A stretch of DNA of 37,587 nucleotides from Rhodothermales bacterium (lineage in GTDB: Bacteria > Bacteroidota > Rhodothermia > Rhodothermales > Bin80), in the NCBI GenBank assembly GCA_022821875.1, contig JAJECV010000083.1:1-37587 (forward strand), written 5' to 3'. A model generated the notes under the pieces. The model ran no database searches. It worked only from the letters and a program-made list of their open reading frames with translations, and was not told the origin of the DNA. The position numbers and the translations under genes are program-made. Positions 1 through 9,099 of the stretch are shown one piece after another (position 1 is the first letter of the stretch; each line of letters begins with the position of its first letter).

Positions 1-541
1 CACAATTCTGCTGCTCCGCTTCAATTTCCCCAAGCCGGAGCCAGGTGATAATTACTTTCTCCTCACTTCTGAATGAGGGAGAGTGCCGGAAATCCACCTT
101 GATTTTGCTGTATTGAGTCTTCCAGACATCCACCGAGGCAACCCGAAAAAATGCGAGTAACCTGGCAATGCGATCAGCATCTGATTCTGGACGTGAAAAA
201 CATTCTCGCTTAACCAACTCGGGAATTGGAAAATCTTTTGCCCACTCCATCTCCGCTATCTCTTTTTCTGCATCGACCTCTCTCGCTAAACGGAGTCGGT
301 ATATGGATTCAATGTTAACCCAAGCGCTAGCATCCAAGCCAAGAACCTTTTCGAACTGCAGTGCAGTTTTTGCCTCAAGCGGTGCCTTGCCTGCAAGGAT
401 TTCACTGATCAACTTAGGTGAGCATCCACAGCGGCGGGCAAATTCGGCCTGCGAGAAGCCCCGTGCCTCAAGGTATTCCTCAAGTACCCAGCCGGGCGGA
501 ATTGCGTATGCTGGGCCCAGTTCATTACTTGATTTCAACAT
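1..541 (-). CDS. higA: HigA-family antitoxin with XRE HTH and start of ImmA/IrrE region, partial at window edge
   Basis: The minus strand is open from an ATG at 541 to base 1 with no stop, so the C-terminal half lies outside the window. The product starts with an XRE-type helix-turn-helix (SQAEFARRCG, then SPKLISEILAG) typical of HigA antitoxins that repress their own promoter and neutralise HigB. It then enters the linker that precedes a metallopeptidase-like domain in the complete neighbour. It is a tandem paralogue of the gene at 802-1896. Bases 1 to about 257 match 1356 to about 1612 with only three mismatches seen, while the HTH-proximal part is clearly diverged. Its toxin partner is reduced to a stub just upstream (566-613), so if functional it would be an orphan antitoxin. 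Confidence 0.85.
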   Translation of the reverse strand, partial: MLKSSNELGPAYAIPPGWVLEEYLEARGFSQAEFARRCGCSPKLISEILAGKAPLEAKTALQFEKVLGLDASAWVNIESIYRLRLAREVDAEKEIAEMEWAKDFPIPELVKRECFSRPESDADRIARLLAFFRVASVDVWKTQYSKIKVDFRHSPSFRSEEKVIITWLRLGEIEAEQQNC

Positions 542-565
542 TGTACTGCAGTATTCTTCGTGCGG

Positions 566-613
566 TTAATGATAGTCACAAATTTCTACGATCTTAATTG
601 CCGTAACCCTCTC
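566..613 (-). pseudogene. Remnant of HigB toxin C-terminus
   Basis: Reading leftward this stub encodes RVTAIKIVEICDYH followed by a stop at 566-568. It matches the C-terminal end of the intact HigB at 1919-2296 (RITAIKILDVVDYH). The rest of the toxin is missing: the homology stops where the MITE-like element begins. The position, directly upstream of the left higA, is what a second higBA locus would have. I infer deletion or rearrangement of the toxin during or after tandem duplication. Confidence 0.75.
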
Positions 614-818
614 TAGCAGCCTGTGGATAAAGTCCAGAAAAATCTGAGGAACGCTTTTCGGGTTGATCTTTGGAGATTAGACCGCTCAGAATAGCCATAG
701 AAGAGAGTTTTTTCGCCCCTTGGAGTCTCAAAAAGGGCGAAAAATAGATGGTTTGGCCATCTACGACACGCAGTTGTGCTGTCTAATTCAGTGATCATAC
801 TTTATCCACGGGCTACTA
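614..818. mobile_element. MITE-like element with ~20-bp imperfect terminal inverted repeats
   Basis: The left end, TAGCAGCCTGTGGATAAAGT (614-633), is matched by the inverted right end at 799-818, which reads TAGTAGCCCGTGGATAAAGT on the minus strand: 18 of 20 positions agree. Both ends have TA at the outer edge, as expected for TA target duplications of IS630/Tc1-mariner-type elements. The ~165-bp interior has no credible transposase, so a non-autonomous element is the best reading. It lies between the higB stub and the 3' end of the complete higA, whose last codons and stop fall inside the right end. Confidence 0.6.
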
Positions 819-1896
819 TATGCACTTTAAGACTATTGAGCGGAGACCTCCAGGGGATGACCTTCTCATGCTGGAGTCGACCAACCACAATCCCCGGAGC
901 AATGCCCTGCTCTTTTGCAAATTCTCTCACGACATTTTCGCTGGGGGACGAAATCTGCGCGATCTGTTTCCACGCTGTCTCCGGAATAAGCAAATTGGAT
1001 GCCCACTGGTTTGCCTCTGACTCCTGCTCTGAGTCAGGTGCACTCTTCTTGTTCTTCTCTATAAAAATACACTTCTTGCTGTGTAGCAGTATATGTGCTG
1101 CTTCATGGAAGAAACTGAACCAGAGATGATCATCTGTTTTGTGTCTAGCCGTGAGTTGAATGATTGCTTTTCTTGGAGACAGCCACCAGGCCGCACCGCT
1201 GAGCGCCATTTTTTTTAGCGGCCTGACCAGCGCAAGTGCGACACCTGCCTCGTTGCACAATTTCTCCGCCTGCTTCAAAGCGATGTCAATTGGTTCACGG
1301 GTCAGATTGCGGATGGATTGAACTGCCTTCCGGAATTGGCTTCTGTTATAATCCACACAATTCTGCTGCTCCGCTTCAATTTCCCCAAGCCGGAGCCAGG
1401 TGATAATTACTTTCTCCTCACTTCTGAATGAGGGAGAGTGCCGGAAATCCACCTTGATTTTGCTGTATTGAGTCTTCCAGACATCCACTGAGGCAACCCG
1501 AAAAAATGCGAGTAATCTGGCAATGCGATCAGCATCTGATTCTGGACGTGAAAAACATTCTCGCTTAACCAACTCGGGAATTGGAAAATCTTTTACCCAC
1601 TCCATCTCCGCTGCCATCCCTTTGTCCTCTTCTTCCTGAATCAGGAAGAGCCGATATTGGGATTCAATGCCCATCCAAACATGGGCTTTCAATCCGAGAA
1701 CCTTTTCGAACTGCAGCGCAGTTTTTGCCTCAAGCGGTGCTTTACCTGCAAGGATTTCACTGATCAACTTAGGTGAGCGTCCACAACGGCGAGCAAATTC
1801 GGCTTGCGAATAACCCCGTGCTTGAAGGTGTTCCTGAAGTACCAACCCTGGTGGAATCGCATATTCCAATTTCCACTCTCTTGCAGATTTCGACAT
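802..1896 (-). CDS. higA: HigA-family antitoxin, XRE HTH fused to ImmA/IrrE-type metallopeptidase-like domain
   Basis: A 364-residue protein. The N-terminal HTH spans about residues 18-70 (SQAEFARRCGRSPKLISEIL). The C-terminal ImmA/IrrE-type domain has the zinc-binding HEAAH at 264-268 and a downstream glutamate region (ESEANQWASNLLIPE). This two-domain form is a known long HigA antitoxin type; the N-domain binds the operator and the C-domain may have a protease-like fold. The toxin gene is 22 bp upstream (1919-2296), giving the toxin-first order typical of higBA. The final residues after LNSLKV (HIVARG plus stop) are largely read from the right end of the MITE-like element, so the native C-terminus appears replaced. 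Confidence 0.88.
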   Translation of the reverse strand: MSKSAREWKLEYAIPPGLVLQEHLQARGYSQAEFARRCGRSPKLISEILAGKAPLEAKTALQFEKVLGLKAHVWMGIESQYRLFLIQEEEDKGMAAEMEWVKDFPIPELVKRECFSRPESDADRIARLLAFFRVASVDVWKTQYSKIKVDFRHSPSFRSEEKVIITWLRLGEIEAEQQNCVDYNRSQFRKAVQSIRNLTREPIDIALKQAEKLCNEAGVALALVRPLKKMALSGAAWWLSPRKAIIQLTARHKTDDHLWFSFFHEAAHILLHSKKCIFIEKNKKSAPDSEQESEANQWASNLLIPETAWKQIAQISSPSENVVREFAKEQGIAPGIVVGRLQHEKVIPWRSPLNSLKVHIVARG

Positions 1897-1918
1897 TTGT
1901 CTATCTTGGTTTTTGAAA

Positions 1919-2296
1919 TTAGTGATAGTCTACCACATCTAGTATCTTTATTGCTGTAATCCGGTTTAGATCGATGCCCCCATCATCCTTTCGTGGAACC
2001 GATTCGTGATCTGGTTCAAAGATAAGACGATATGGATGAACCAAATCAACCGCAAATTTCCCTTTTCTGTTACCCTTAAGCTGATGCCTTCGTTCTGGGT
2101 GATTTGTCGGCACCTCTGAGAGGTTTTGAACCTTGTTTAGGACGATAAAACGGGCCTTTATGGCATCCTCATTTCGGGGCCCGTAGGCCCTCCTAAGGCC
2201 TCCCGGTTTCGTAAATCTTTTTTCAAGTTTACGAGTTCTAAATGAGATTCTCATAACATTACACTTAAACGTTACTTGATACGTAATGGTTTCCAT
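1919..2296 (-). CDS. higB: HigB-type RelE/ParE-superfamily toxin
   Basis: Encodes up to 125 residues. From MRISFRTRKLEKRF (residue 15, base 2254) onward it resembles long HigB toxins, which act as mRNA interferases at the ribosome. Later hallmarks are the basic HQLKGNRKGKFAVDL stretch, the PYRLIFEP strand and the C-terminal ITAIKILDVVDYH. The ATG at 2296 has a purine-rich stretch upstream (GGCAGG about 9 bases before it), so it is kept as the start; the ATG at 2254 would give the more usual length of about 111 residues. Partner of the antitoxin at 802-1896; the pair is probably autoregulated from the region to its right. Confidence 0.85.
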   Translation of the reverse strand: METITYQVTFKCNVMRISFRTRKLEKRFTKPGGLRRAYGPRNEDAIKARFIVLNKVQNLSEVPTNHPERRHQLKGNRKGKFAVDLVHPYRLIFEPDHESVPRKDDGGIDLNRITAIKILDVVDYH

Positions 2297-2650
2297 CTTG
2301 CAAAACCTGCCGCTCCTTCTTTTCTTATCCGCAAGATCTGATGATGCTCGCTTTGCAACCGAATCTTATGCTCCGGTCAGGGAATGATTTCAAGCTGTCT
2401 GATGCTCCCGCCATCTACAGAATATCTATTCTCCTGTGAATCTGAAACAATGTTCCAGGAGCAGGCAATTTGGGTTTACAGGGGCCTCTTCTCCAAAGAA
2501 TGCTCTTCGCCCGCTTGGGGCCCCATTACCCGTTACTGAGGCTTCTTCGTTAGATATCCCTATATTTGAACTCTGTTACACATCCAGACAGACAAAAATG
2601 CTCTTCTCATACATCACTTGTTTGAGGCGGGCATCAAATCCTTTTTCTTT
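2297..2650. other. Intergenic region between higB and the S41 peptidase gene
   Basis: About 350 bp without a convincing gene. It must hold the leftward higBA promoter and the rightward promoter of the peptidase gene. The short ORF at 2436-2654 has no recognisable protein character. I see no clear operator palindrome or terminator. Confidence 0.5.
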
Positions 2651-4300
2651 ATGAAAAACTCATCCCGCTACGTTCTGCTGATCATTCTGCTGTTTCTGAC
2701 AGGTGGACTGCTTGGAGGCACTTTTGGATCGTATCTCAATGATACGAAAGAGAACTTGCGGAAACTGGAGGAAGCCTTTCTGCTGATCAGCCGGAAATAT
2801 GTTGATCCGGTGGACCCAAACAAAATGGCAGAAAATGCCATCGGCGGAATGCTGGAATCACTGGATCCCCATTCCTCCTATATTGACGCGTCGGCCTTTA
2901 AAGAGGTGGAGGAATCCTTTCGCGGCTCCTTTGGTGGCATTGGAGTCTGGTTCCAGGTGCTTGATGGAGACACAGCCCGTGTCGTATCCCCCATTGAAAA
3001 TGGCCCCAGTGAAAAGGTGGGGATCCAGGCTGGTGACCGGATCATTGCCGTTAACGACACCTCGGTTGTTGGGATCGGCGAAGATGAAGTGAAACAGCGG
3101 CTGAAAGGCCCCATTGGAACACAAGTTGAAGTAACGATCTACCGGCTGGGACTTAAACAGCCGTTTGATGTGCTGATCACACGGGGCCTTATTCCCCTTA
3201 ACTCGGTCACCAGCAGTTATATGATTGATGACCTTACGGGCTACATTCGAATTAACCGCTTCGCACAAAGCACCTATACCGAATTCGTTCAGGCAATCGC
3301 AGATCTCCAGAGGCAGGGAATGGAGCGTTTAGTTTTGGATCTTCGTGATAATGGCGGCGGGATTCTGCAGGCAGCAGTTGCCATTGTGGATGAACTCCTA
3401 AGCGGAATCGAAATCATCGTCAGCGTAAAAGGTCGTAATGTGCCCGACGAGATCTATGCTTCCGGGCATTCTGGGCGCTTCGAAACCCAACCGATCATTG
3501 TTCTGATTAATCATAACTCCGTCTCGGCAAGTGAGATTGTCGCCGGTGCCCTGCAGGACCATGATCGCGCCCTTTTGATCGGCCAACGGAGTTACGGAAA
3601 AGGACTGGTTCAGAATCAATATCCTCTTCCCGATAACAGTCGGCTCCAAATCACAACTGCCCGCTACTATACTCCCTCCGGCCGCCTGATCCAGACTCCC
3701 TATGAGGAAGGAGATCGTGAAGCCTATCTTGAGGGGAAACTGGAAACCTGGATCAAAGCCGATCAGGATCCCGAAGGGTATATGAACCAGATCCCGGACT
3801 CGCTGAAATTTACAACCACACACGGTCGCACGGTCTTCGGAGACGGTGGAATTACCCCGGATCATTTGGTGGTCTCGGACTCCACAATGCCCCGCATCCT
3901 TCAATCTGTCTATGGCGGTGGTTTCTTTGAAACGTTCCGTCTATGGTTTGAAGACCATGAACAAGCGCTGCGAACCACCTGGAAAGATCAGCAGAAAAGG
4001 TTCGTGCGTGAGTTTTCTTTTTCGCCCACTCAATGGGGTGCATTGTGGGCTGCAGGGGAGACCGCTCAGATCCCTGTTACGTTTGTTCCAGCAGATCCTT
4101 CTCCCGATGAGCTGCAATTCACCTATAGTGCGCTCGCAGAAAACGAGGAAACTCTGCGGCTTTATTTCAAGGCACTTCTTGGCCGCCAGTTGTACGGCTC
4201 ACGCGTTGCAGTTCCGCTCTTCAATGCGATTGACGAGGTCTTCCTTGAGAGTCTGACAATGTGGACGGAAGCCCGGGAATTGACACTCCTCAGCCGATAA
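2651..4300 (+). CDS. S41-family C-terminal processing peptidase (CtpA-like)
   Basis: About 549 residues from the ATG at 2651; an upstream in-frame TTG at 2618 is less likely because the ATG directly precedes the membrane segment. One N-terminal transmembrane/signal segment ([19 protein letters not shown]) places the enzyme in the periplasm. Then come the helical CtpA N-domain ([17 protein letters not shown]), a PDZ domain ([16 protein letters not shown]) and the S41 core. The catalytic serine is in [12 protein letters not shown] (about S292) and the lysine in SYGKGLVQ (about K317). A C-terminal extension of about 180 residues contains the GITPDHLV motif. The family cleaves near protein C-termini in envelope quality control. 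Its 3' end overlaps the convergent moeA by 11 bp. Confidence 0.93.
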   Translation: MKNSSRYVLLIILLFLTGGLLGGTFGSYLNDTKENLRKLEEAFLLISRKYVDPVDPNKMAENAIGGMLESLDPHSSYIDASAFKEVEESFRGSFGGIGVWFQVLDGDTARVVSPIENGPSEKVGIQAGDRIIAVNDTSVVGIGEDEVKQRLKGPIGTQVEVTIYRLGLKQPFDVLITRGLIPLNSVTSSYMIDDLTGYIRINRFAQSTYTEFVQAIADLQRQGMERLVLDLRDNGGGILQAAVAIVDELLSGIEIIVSVKGRNVPDEIYASGHSGRFETQPIIVLINHNSVSASEIVAGALQDHDRALLIGQRSYGKGLVQNQYPLPDNSRLQITTARYYTPSGRLIQTPYEEGDREAYLEGKLETWIKADQDPEGYMNQIPDSLKFTTTHGRTVFGDGGITPDHLVVSDSTMPRILQSVYGGGFFETFRLWFEDHEQALRTTWKDQQKRFVREFSFSPTQWGALWAAGETAQIPVTFVPADPSPDELQFTYSALAENEETLRLYFKALLGRQLYGSRVAVPLFNAIDEVFLESLTMWTEARELTLLSR

Positions 4301-5504
4301 CCGCCCATGGCAGGGGGGTAATGATCACCTCCTCTCCTTCAGATGGATTGACTACCTCTTCCTCAAGATGAATCAGACAATTGGCATGCTGCAGGGACGA
4401 ATAAAGGTTCGATGTCTGAGGGCCGGTTGTGTGTACGATTAACGGCCCATTTTCCTGCCACTGGGCTTTTCCTCGAACAAAATGATGTAAACCCGCCTCC
4501 TTGCGCACGGAAGATCCCAGTTTCGCTTTTATCTGTGGCGGATGGATCTCAGCTGCTCCCATCATTGCAAGTAGTGCCGGCCGCACATACTGCTGAAAGC
4601 AGACGGCCGAGGAAACCGGATTCCCCGGCAATCCAAAAACGGGTCGTGTGCCAATCATTCCAAACAGCATGGGCCCTCCAGGTCGCTGACGAACCCGCCA
4701 AAAATACTTTTCAAATCCTATGCTATCGAGTACTTCCTGAACAAGGTCATATTTGCCTACGGATACGCCCCCGCTAATGACGATCACATCGGCCTCTAAC
4801 CCCCGCCCGATTTCGAATTCAATGTCACCACCATCATCTCTGGCAACCTCCGGCCCTAGCGGTGTTCCGCCAGCTTCCAGCACCTGCGTGACGAGCCCTG
4901 GACCATTGGCATCATAAATTCGTGCAGGAGGCAGGGGCTTGGATACGTCTAGGTGCAATTCATCCCCCGTTACGATAATGGCTACATCGGGCGGTTTAGC
5001 CACCTTTATCCTGTGATATCCTGCCGCCGCAATCACCCCCATAACCGGGGGCGTAATCCGTGTCCCCCTTTTTACCACAGTCTCATGCTTCGCGGCATCC
5101 TGTGCAGCTCTCCGTATATAGGCCCCTGCTTCCGGTTTCCGGTGGATGCGAATCCTTTCCTGATTGATTTCGGTTGTCCATTCTACTGGCACCACCGCCT
5201 CTGCTCCAGGGGGAATCTGTGCACCGGTCATGATGCGGATACATGCTCCTGATTCCACCTCCGCATTGGGGGCTTTTCCCGCAGGAATTTCTCCATCAAG
5301 ACGGAGATCTGCCGGAAGCTGTACCAGATCGTCCACGCGGACGGCAAACCCGTCCATTGCAGAATTGTCAAACGGAGGGATCCCCTCCCGCGCCAAAATA
5401 TCTTCGTGGAGTATCTGGCCGAAGGTCATAAGCCGAGGAAGTTCCTCGGTTGGCATGGGAGGAATTGCCGAATGAATTTTCTGGAATGCTTCTCTGGGTG
5501 TCAT
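4290..5504 (-). CDS. moeA: Molybdopterin molybdotransferase MoeA
   Basis: A 404-residue protein of normal MoeA length. MoeA inserts molybdate into adenylated molybdopterin in the last step of molybdenum cofactor synthesis, in the cytoplasm. Visible hallmarks are [12 protein letters not shown] near residue 44, the [16 protein letters not shown] segment, [16 protein letters not shown] and the [10 protein letters not shown] loop, then a C-terminal beta-barrel-like domain. The ATG at 5504 starts the conserved N-terminal helix. The gene stands alone in the window with no other Mo-cofactor genes beside it, and its 3' end overlaps the S41 peptidase gene convergently. Confidence 0.95.
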   Translation of the reverse strand: MTPREAFQKIHSAIPPMPTEELPRLMTFGQILHEDILAREGIPPFDNSAMDGFAVRVDDLVQLPADLRLDGEIPAGKAPNAEVESGACIRIMTGAQIPPGAEAVVPVEWTTEINQERIRIHRKPEAGAYIRRAAQDAAKHETVVKRGTRITPPVMGVIAAAGYHRIKVAKPPDVAIIVTGDELHLDVSKPLPPARIYDANGPGLVTQVLEAGGTPLGPEVARDDGGDIEFEIGRGLEADVIVISGGVSVGKYDLVQEVLDSIGFEKYFWRVRQRPGGPMLFGMIGTRPVFGLPGNPVSSAVCFQQYVRPALLAMMGAAEIHPPQIKAKLGSSVRKEAGLHHFVRGKAQWQENGPLIVHTTGPQTSNLYSSLQHANCLIHLEEEVVNPSEGEEVIITPLPWAVIG

Positions 5505-5654
5505 TCACTTCTGAGATCTTTCACTTTGTTAGTGGACGGTCTATTATGGAGGCTTTCGGAGCCAAGTGTGTATTCAGATTGGGATCTATTCTGTTCTGAA
5601 TCCTTTGTTCTGGTTGAACGTTAATCACAAATCCATTGCTCAATTACGGTTCAC

Positions 5655-6113
5655 ATGGATTATGAGGATCAAATCAGTGCCTTACCGGATGCAATGAAAA
5701 GGCTGCCGCATTTTAAGCGCATGCTGTATGCCTCATTTGAGGCACAACCATTTGAAGACGGCATGGATCATCCGGCCGAGACGATTATTGGTGACGCTCT
5801 ACGATCTGCCGATGATGCTCGCCTTTTTGACTGGATTTCCAGAATTTGCCTTGACCCCAAATATCCTGTTTTTTCTGCTTCGGTGCTGCGCTGTCTTGGA
5901 CGGCAAGTGCACCCTGGGACTGAGTCTTGGCGTACCGACCTTCTACGAAAAGCATTGACAATGGATGACGCAGAGATACGAGATGCTGCCGTGTGTGCAG
6001 CGGAGTTATGGGGCGGATCAAGTATACGAGAACTACTTCAGATTAAGGTGCAAACCGAGCCATTACCATGGCTTCAGGGTTATATGGAAGACATCATCAA
6101 TGACCTGAGATGA
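5655..6113 (+). CDS. Small helical-repeat (HEAT-like) protein of unknown function
   Basis: A 152-residue acidic protein. Its second half reads as paired amphipathic helices of HEAT-like character (PVFSASVLRCLGRQ, then DAEIRDAAVCAAELWGG, then the PLPWLQGYMEDIINDL end). No catalytic motif, signal peptide or membrane segment is seen. It is the only rightward gene between moeA and the leftward defence island. Small HEAT-like proteins in such positions may act as immunity or adaptor factors, but nothing in the sequence proves a role. Start chosen at the first ATG of the frame. Confidence 0.6.
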   Translation: MDYEDQISALPDAMKRLPHFKRMLYASFEAQPFEDGMDHPAETIIGDALRSADDARLFDWISRICLDPKYPVFSASVLRCLGRQVHPGTESWRTDLLRKALTMDDAEIRDAAVCAAELWGGSSIRELLQIKVQTEPLPWLQGYMEDIINDLR

Positions 6114-6320
6114 AGAGTGTTTTATGCGCCAGAGGATCTAACGTGCTAAGTGGATCCATAAAGAAGATATCTCGGCAGATGCAAGGATTACTGAACTCAG
6201 ATTAAGGATCCCTCCTTTTAGCAGTACACTCAGGGAACGGACATGGAAATCAGGAACGCTGCACTGGACGCAGCGGCCGGGATGCATCATTTTCAGCGGA
6301 ATTGCAAGTGGAAACCAAAC

Positions 6321-9086
6321 TCACTCTACACGAATCTGGCCACTCAAATCCAGTTCATCCAGAGCCTTGCTCAGATCTGACTTCGTATGATGGGCCCGCG
6401 TGGAATCCACACTGGAGGAAATCTCAATTCTGATCTGAACATCATGCAACTGTCGCAATTTAGGTAGCACCTTGGTTCCAAACCTATTCCATATTTCGGA
6501 TGGCATGGTGCCCGTAACCCTGAGCACAGATTTGCTCTTCTTATCTGGTACCACTACGCCAGACAGTGGTTGCGGGCCGGGGCCAGTGGGCGAATCACCT
6601 CCAGGTTCCGGCTCTGGCTTAGGAGGATCGGGTTCTGGATCAAGACATCTGGTAAGCGCCTCGGCCTTGCTTTTGGTCAAAAGGAAAACATCGGATTCAA
6701 ACATGATTTCTTCCTGAGCAACCTGCTCATTGTGCCACACACGACTATAGCCACCATCGGTTTTCGCACCAGATGCCAATCCAAATTCTCCGGCGGATAC
6801 AAATTTGGCAATCTGTATGCGAAGGATTTTCTCGGGATCAAGTAGCCGAGTTAATGAACCATCAAGAAAACTCTGTCGCAAACCGGTAAGGGGCCAGGCT
6901 CCGTCATCTTTGAACGCGGGCGGCCAATGGCGGTCAATGTAACCAGCTCCAACACTTTCGTTAAGGAGAGCTTCGGATTTTAATGCACTGAGAACTCGTC
7001 CACAGAGTGTTTCCCTTGAACTTGAATGACCTGCACCGAGATCTATAATCTTTAGCCCATTCGGCACCTGTGAGTCCGAAAGTATCACATATCGATAACT
7101 GGCCCACACCTCATTCTGGGCGCTTTCCAGTGCATCTTTCACGCTGAACTGAACACCGGTTCGCTCCGCGCGGTCAAATCCAGCACCCAAAATTCCCTTA
7201 TTAATTTCATCCTCCACTTTCTTCCAGGCGAGCCATAGTGCAACTTTCTCGTGAAGTTTTCGCCCGGTTGATTTCGCACACCAGACTAATGAACCTGGAT
7301 AAAGCCTTGGAGACTGTCCCCGTTGCTTCATCCACTGACGAATACGCTGAACATCCTGAACATCTCCTGACCATCCCGTTTCGGGATCAAGAAGAACCAG
7401 TATCAGACGAGCAGTGTCTTGGATAGAGGGGCTATTCTCCGGGAAGTCAATTATGGGTAAAGTTGTTCCACGACGAAACTCTTTCTTTACTAATTCGCGA
7501 ACAGCTGGCTTAATCTCCGATTCTTCCGAGAGTGATGCACTACGATCATTTACCACCTTCTTCAAGGTTGCCTGATGATGGACTCGAAACCCGTCCGATC
7601 CTATTTTTCGAATAAAAAATCCTCTTCCTTCAAGCATAGCGGCGGCAGTGTCTATCGCCGTTGTGTCAACAGATGGCTCGCCTAACGCAAAGCGCAACTC
7701 GGGGAGATGGGCAACCTTATCCACTTGGCCGCCGGAAGATTCAAACAGTATCGCCGTGCCTACACGGCGATGAATATCACGTAATTCTTCTGAAACATCG
7801 CTGTCAAGAGATCTGGCATGTGCCATCTCCCCGGCAATGTCGGCTTCAATAGCCACATCAAGCCGTGACTCGCCTAACTGACCTAATACGACAGCCCGGA
7901 AATCAGGTATGTCTAATGGCGCTGAACCTAATGTGATCAAAGGTTCCTTACGTGCTTTTTTGAAATCCTCTATGTTTGCCACAGATATCCACTGTGCCAG
8001 CATCGCAAGGGCCCCCCGCGTCTGCTGGAACTGTGGTAGTGCCCTCCATTTTCGCTGAAAAACCGAAAGTGTCGCCGGATGAAATGGATAGCAGGTTTCA
8101 AACCTTTCCATGAGATAAGCCTTTGCTTTTTTAGCATTCACTGCAGAATTCACGGTCAGCCATTCCTGTGGAAGACGGTCACTCCGCTCAAAACACCATT
8201 CTACATACAACTCAGCGGCCTTCCTGCGAAGTTCAGGTTCTCCCCGATCCTCAAATAGCCGCCGGCAGACAACCTCGCTAATTTCGGATTCGTCATTTGC
8301 AAATAAATCACGCGAAACTCTACGAACCACTTTCGTGATCTTATCCTGCCACTTCTGATCCTCATCTGTCATTTCAACTTGGCTACGAGGCAGACTAATA
8401 ACCGCTACTACTCGCGTTGTGCTGGTAACCGCCACGGACAGGTTTTGGATGAATGCATGGAAATGATCTGCCATATCACGGTGACGATTCACAAAATTCA
8501 GAACTTCGTCAAATAGTAACAGCACGGGGGCATTTGCAGCAGCAAACACGTCTGAAAGAGCTTCCGTACCTGGAGGAACTGACTTTGCTGCGGTTCCTAG
8601 TGCTTCCACACCTTGGTCTCCCGCAATTTGGCGAGCCAGGTCGATCCAGGGTGTCTCCTTGCCCTCGGAAGGATCCCAGGCATTGCCGACAAATACACCG
8701 ACCCGAGCAGACGGGATTTCTGCAATCTTTGCCTCTTTGACCAGATCGGATATACCAGGGAGATCGGAAGCTGCTGCACCAGTTTTGGCTATGTGATACA
8801 GCGAGGTAAGTGTGTGCGTTTTGCCGCCGCCGAACTGCGTGACCAGTGTAAGAACCGGAGATGTGTTTTCGGTCTTACCGGAAAGGCGGCGCAAAACAAT
8901 ACCTGCGTGCTCTTTCAGTGCTTTCGTAAAGCAGGTTCTTGAGAAAAACTGTGCTGGATCACGATAGTCCACAGGAGCAGTACCCGCAACAACCTGCTCG
9001 AGGGCGATAGCAAACTCATCCGGGCTGAATGAGCGGCCTTCCCGAACTTCTTGACGAAGCTCCACGACACGGTACCAAGGTTTCAC
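6321..9086 (-). CDS. DUF499 (COG1483-type) P-loop ATPase of a BREX/DISARM-like system
   Basis: A 921-residue protein. The N-terminus (WYRVVELRQEVREGRSF, then DPAQFFSRTCFT) and the Walker A QFGGGKTHT (84-92) are characteristic of DUF499 ATPases. Walker B is VLLLFDEV (188-195). A long helical middle follows, then a proline-rich linker near residues 815-840 (PEPDPPKPEPEPGG) and a small C-terminal domain. Related large ATPases (PglY/BrxC) are core components of phage-exclusion systems. The gene is last in the leftward array, starting 13 bp after the stop of the PDDEXK protein, so it is probably co-transcribed. I infer a DNA-associated motor or scaffold working with the DUF1156 methylase and helicase upstream. 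Confidence 0.88.
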   Translation of the reverse strand: MKPWYRVVELRQEVREGRSFSPDEFAIALEQVVAGTAPVDYRDPAQFFSRTCFTKALKEHAGIVLRRLSGKTENTSPVLTLVTQFGGGKTHTLTSLYHIAKTGAAASDLPGISDLVKEAKIAEIPSARVGVFVGNAWDPSEGKETPWIDLARQIAGDQGVEALGTAAKSVPPGTEALSDVFAAANAPVLLLFDEVLNFVNRHRDMADHFHAFIQNLSVAVTSTTRVVAVISLPRSQVEMTDEDQKWQDKITKVVRRVSRDLFANDESEISEVVCRRLFEDRGEPELRRKAAELYVEWCFERSDRLPQEWLTVNSAVNAKKAKAYLMERFETCYPFHPATLSVFQRKWRALPQFQQTRGALAMLAQWISVANIEDFKKARKEPLITLGSAPLDIPDFRAVVLGQLGESRLDVAIEADIAGEMAHARSLDSDVSEELRDIHRRVGTAILFESSGGQVDKVAHLPELRFALGEPSVDTTAIDTAAAMLEGRGFFIRKIGSDGFRVHHQATLKKVVNDRSASLSEESEIKPAVRELVKKEFRRGTTLPIIDFPENSPSIQDTARLILVLLDPETGWSGDVQDVQRIRQWMKQRGQSPRLYPGSLVWCAKSTGRKLHEKVALWLAWKKVEDEINKGILGAGFDRAERTGVQFSVKDALESAQNEVWASYRYVILSDSQVPNGLKIIDLGAGHSSSRETLCGRVLSALKSEALLNESVGAGYIDRHWPPAFKDDGAWPLTGLRQSFLDGSLTRLLDPEKILRIQIAKFVSAGEFGLASGAKTDGGYSRVWHNEQVAQEEIMFESDVFLLTKSKAEALTRCLDPEPDPPKPEPEPGGDSPTGPGPQPLSGVVVPDKKSKSVLRVTGTMPSEIWNRFGTKVLPKLRQLHDVQIRIEISSSVDSTRAHHTKSDLSKALDELDLSGQIRVE

Positions 9087-9099
9087 GATTTTCCTCCGA

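Noticed and set aside
168..569. Rightward 133-codon ORF at the left edge
   Set aside because: It is antisense to the partial higA, whose frame is intact and recognisable on the minus strand.
613..798. Leftward 61-codon ORF
   Set aside because: It lies wholly within the MITE-like element and has no recognisable domain.
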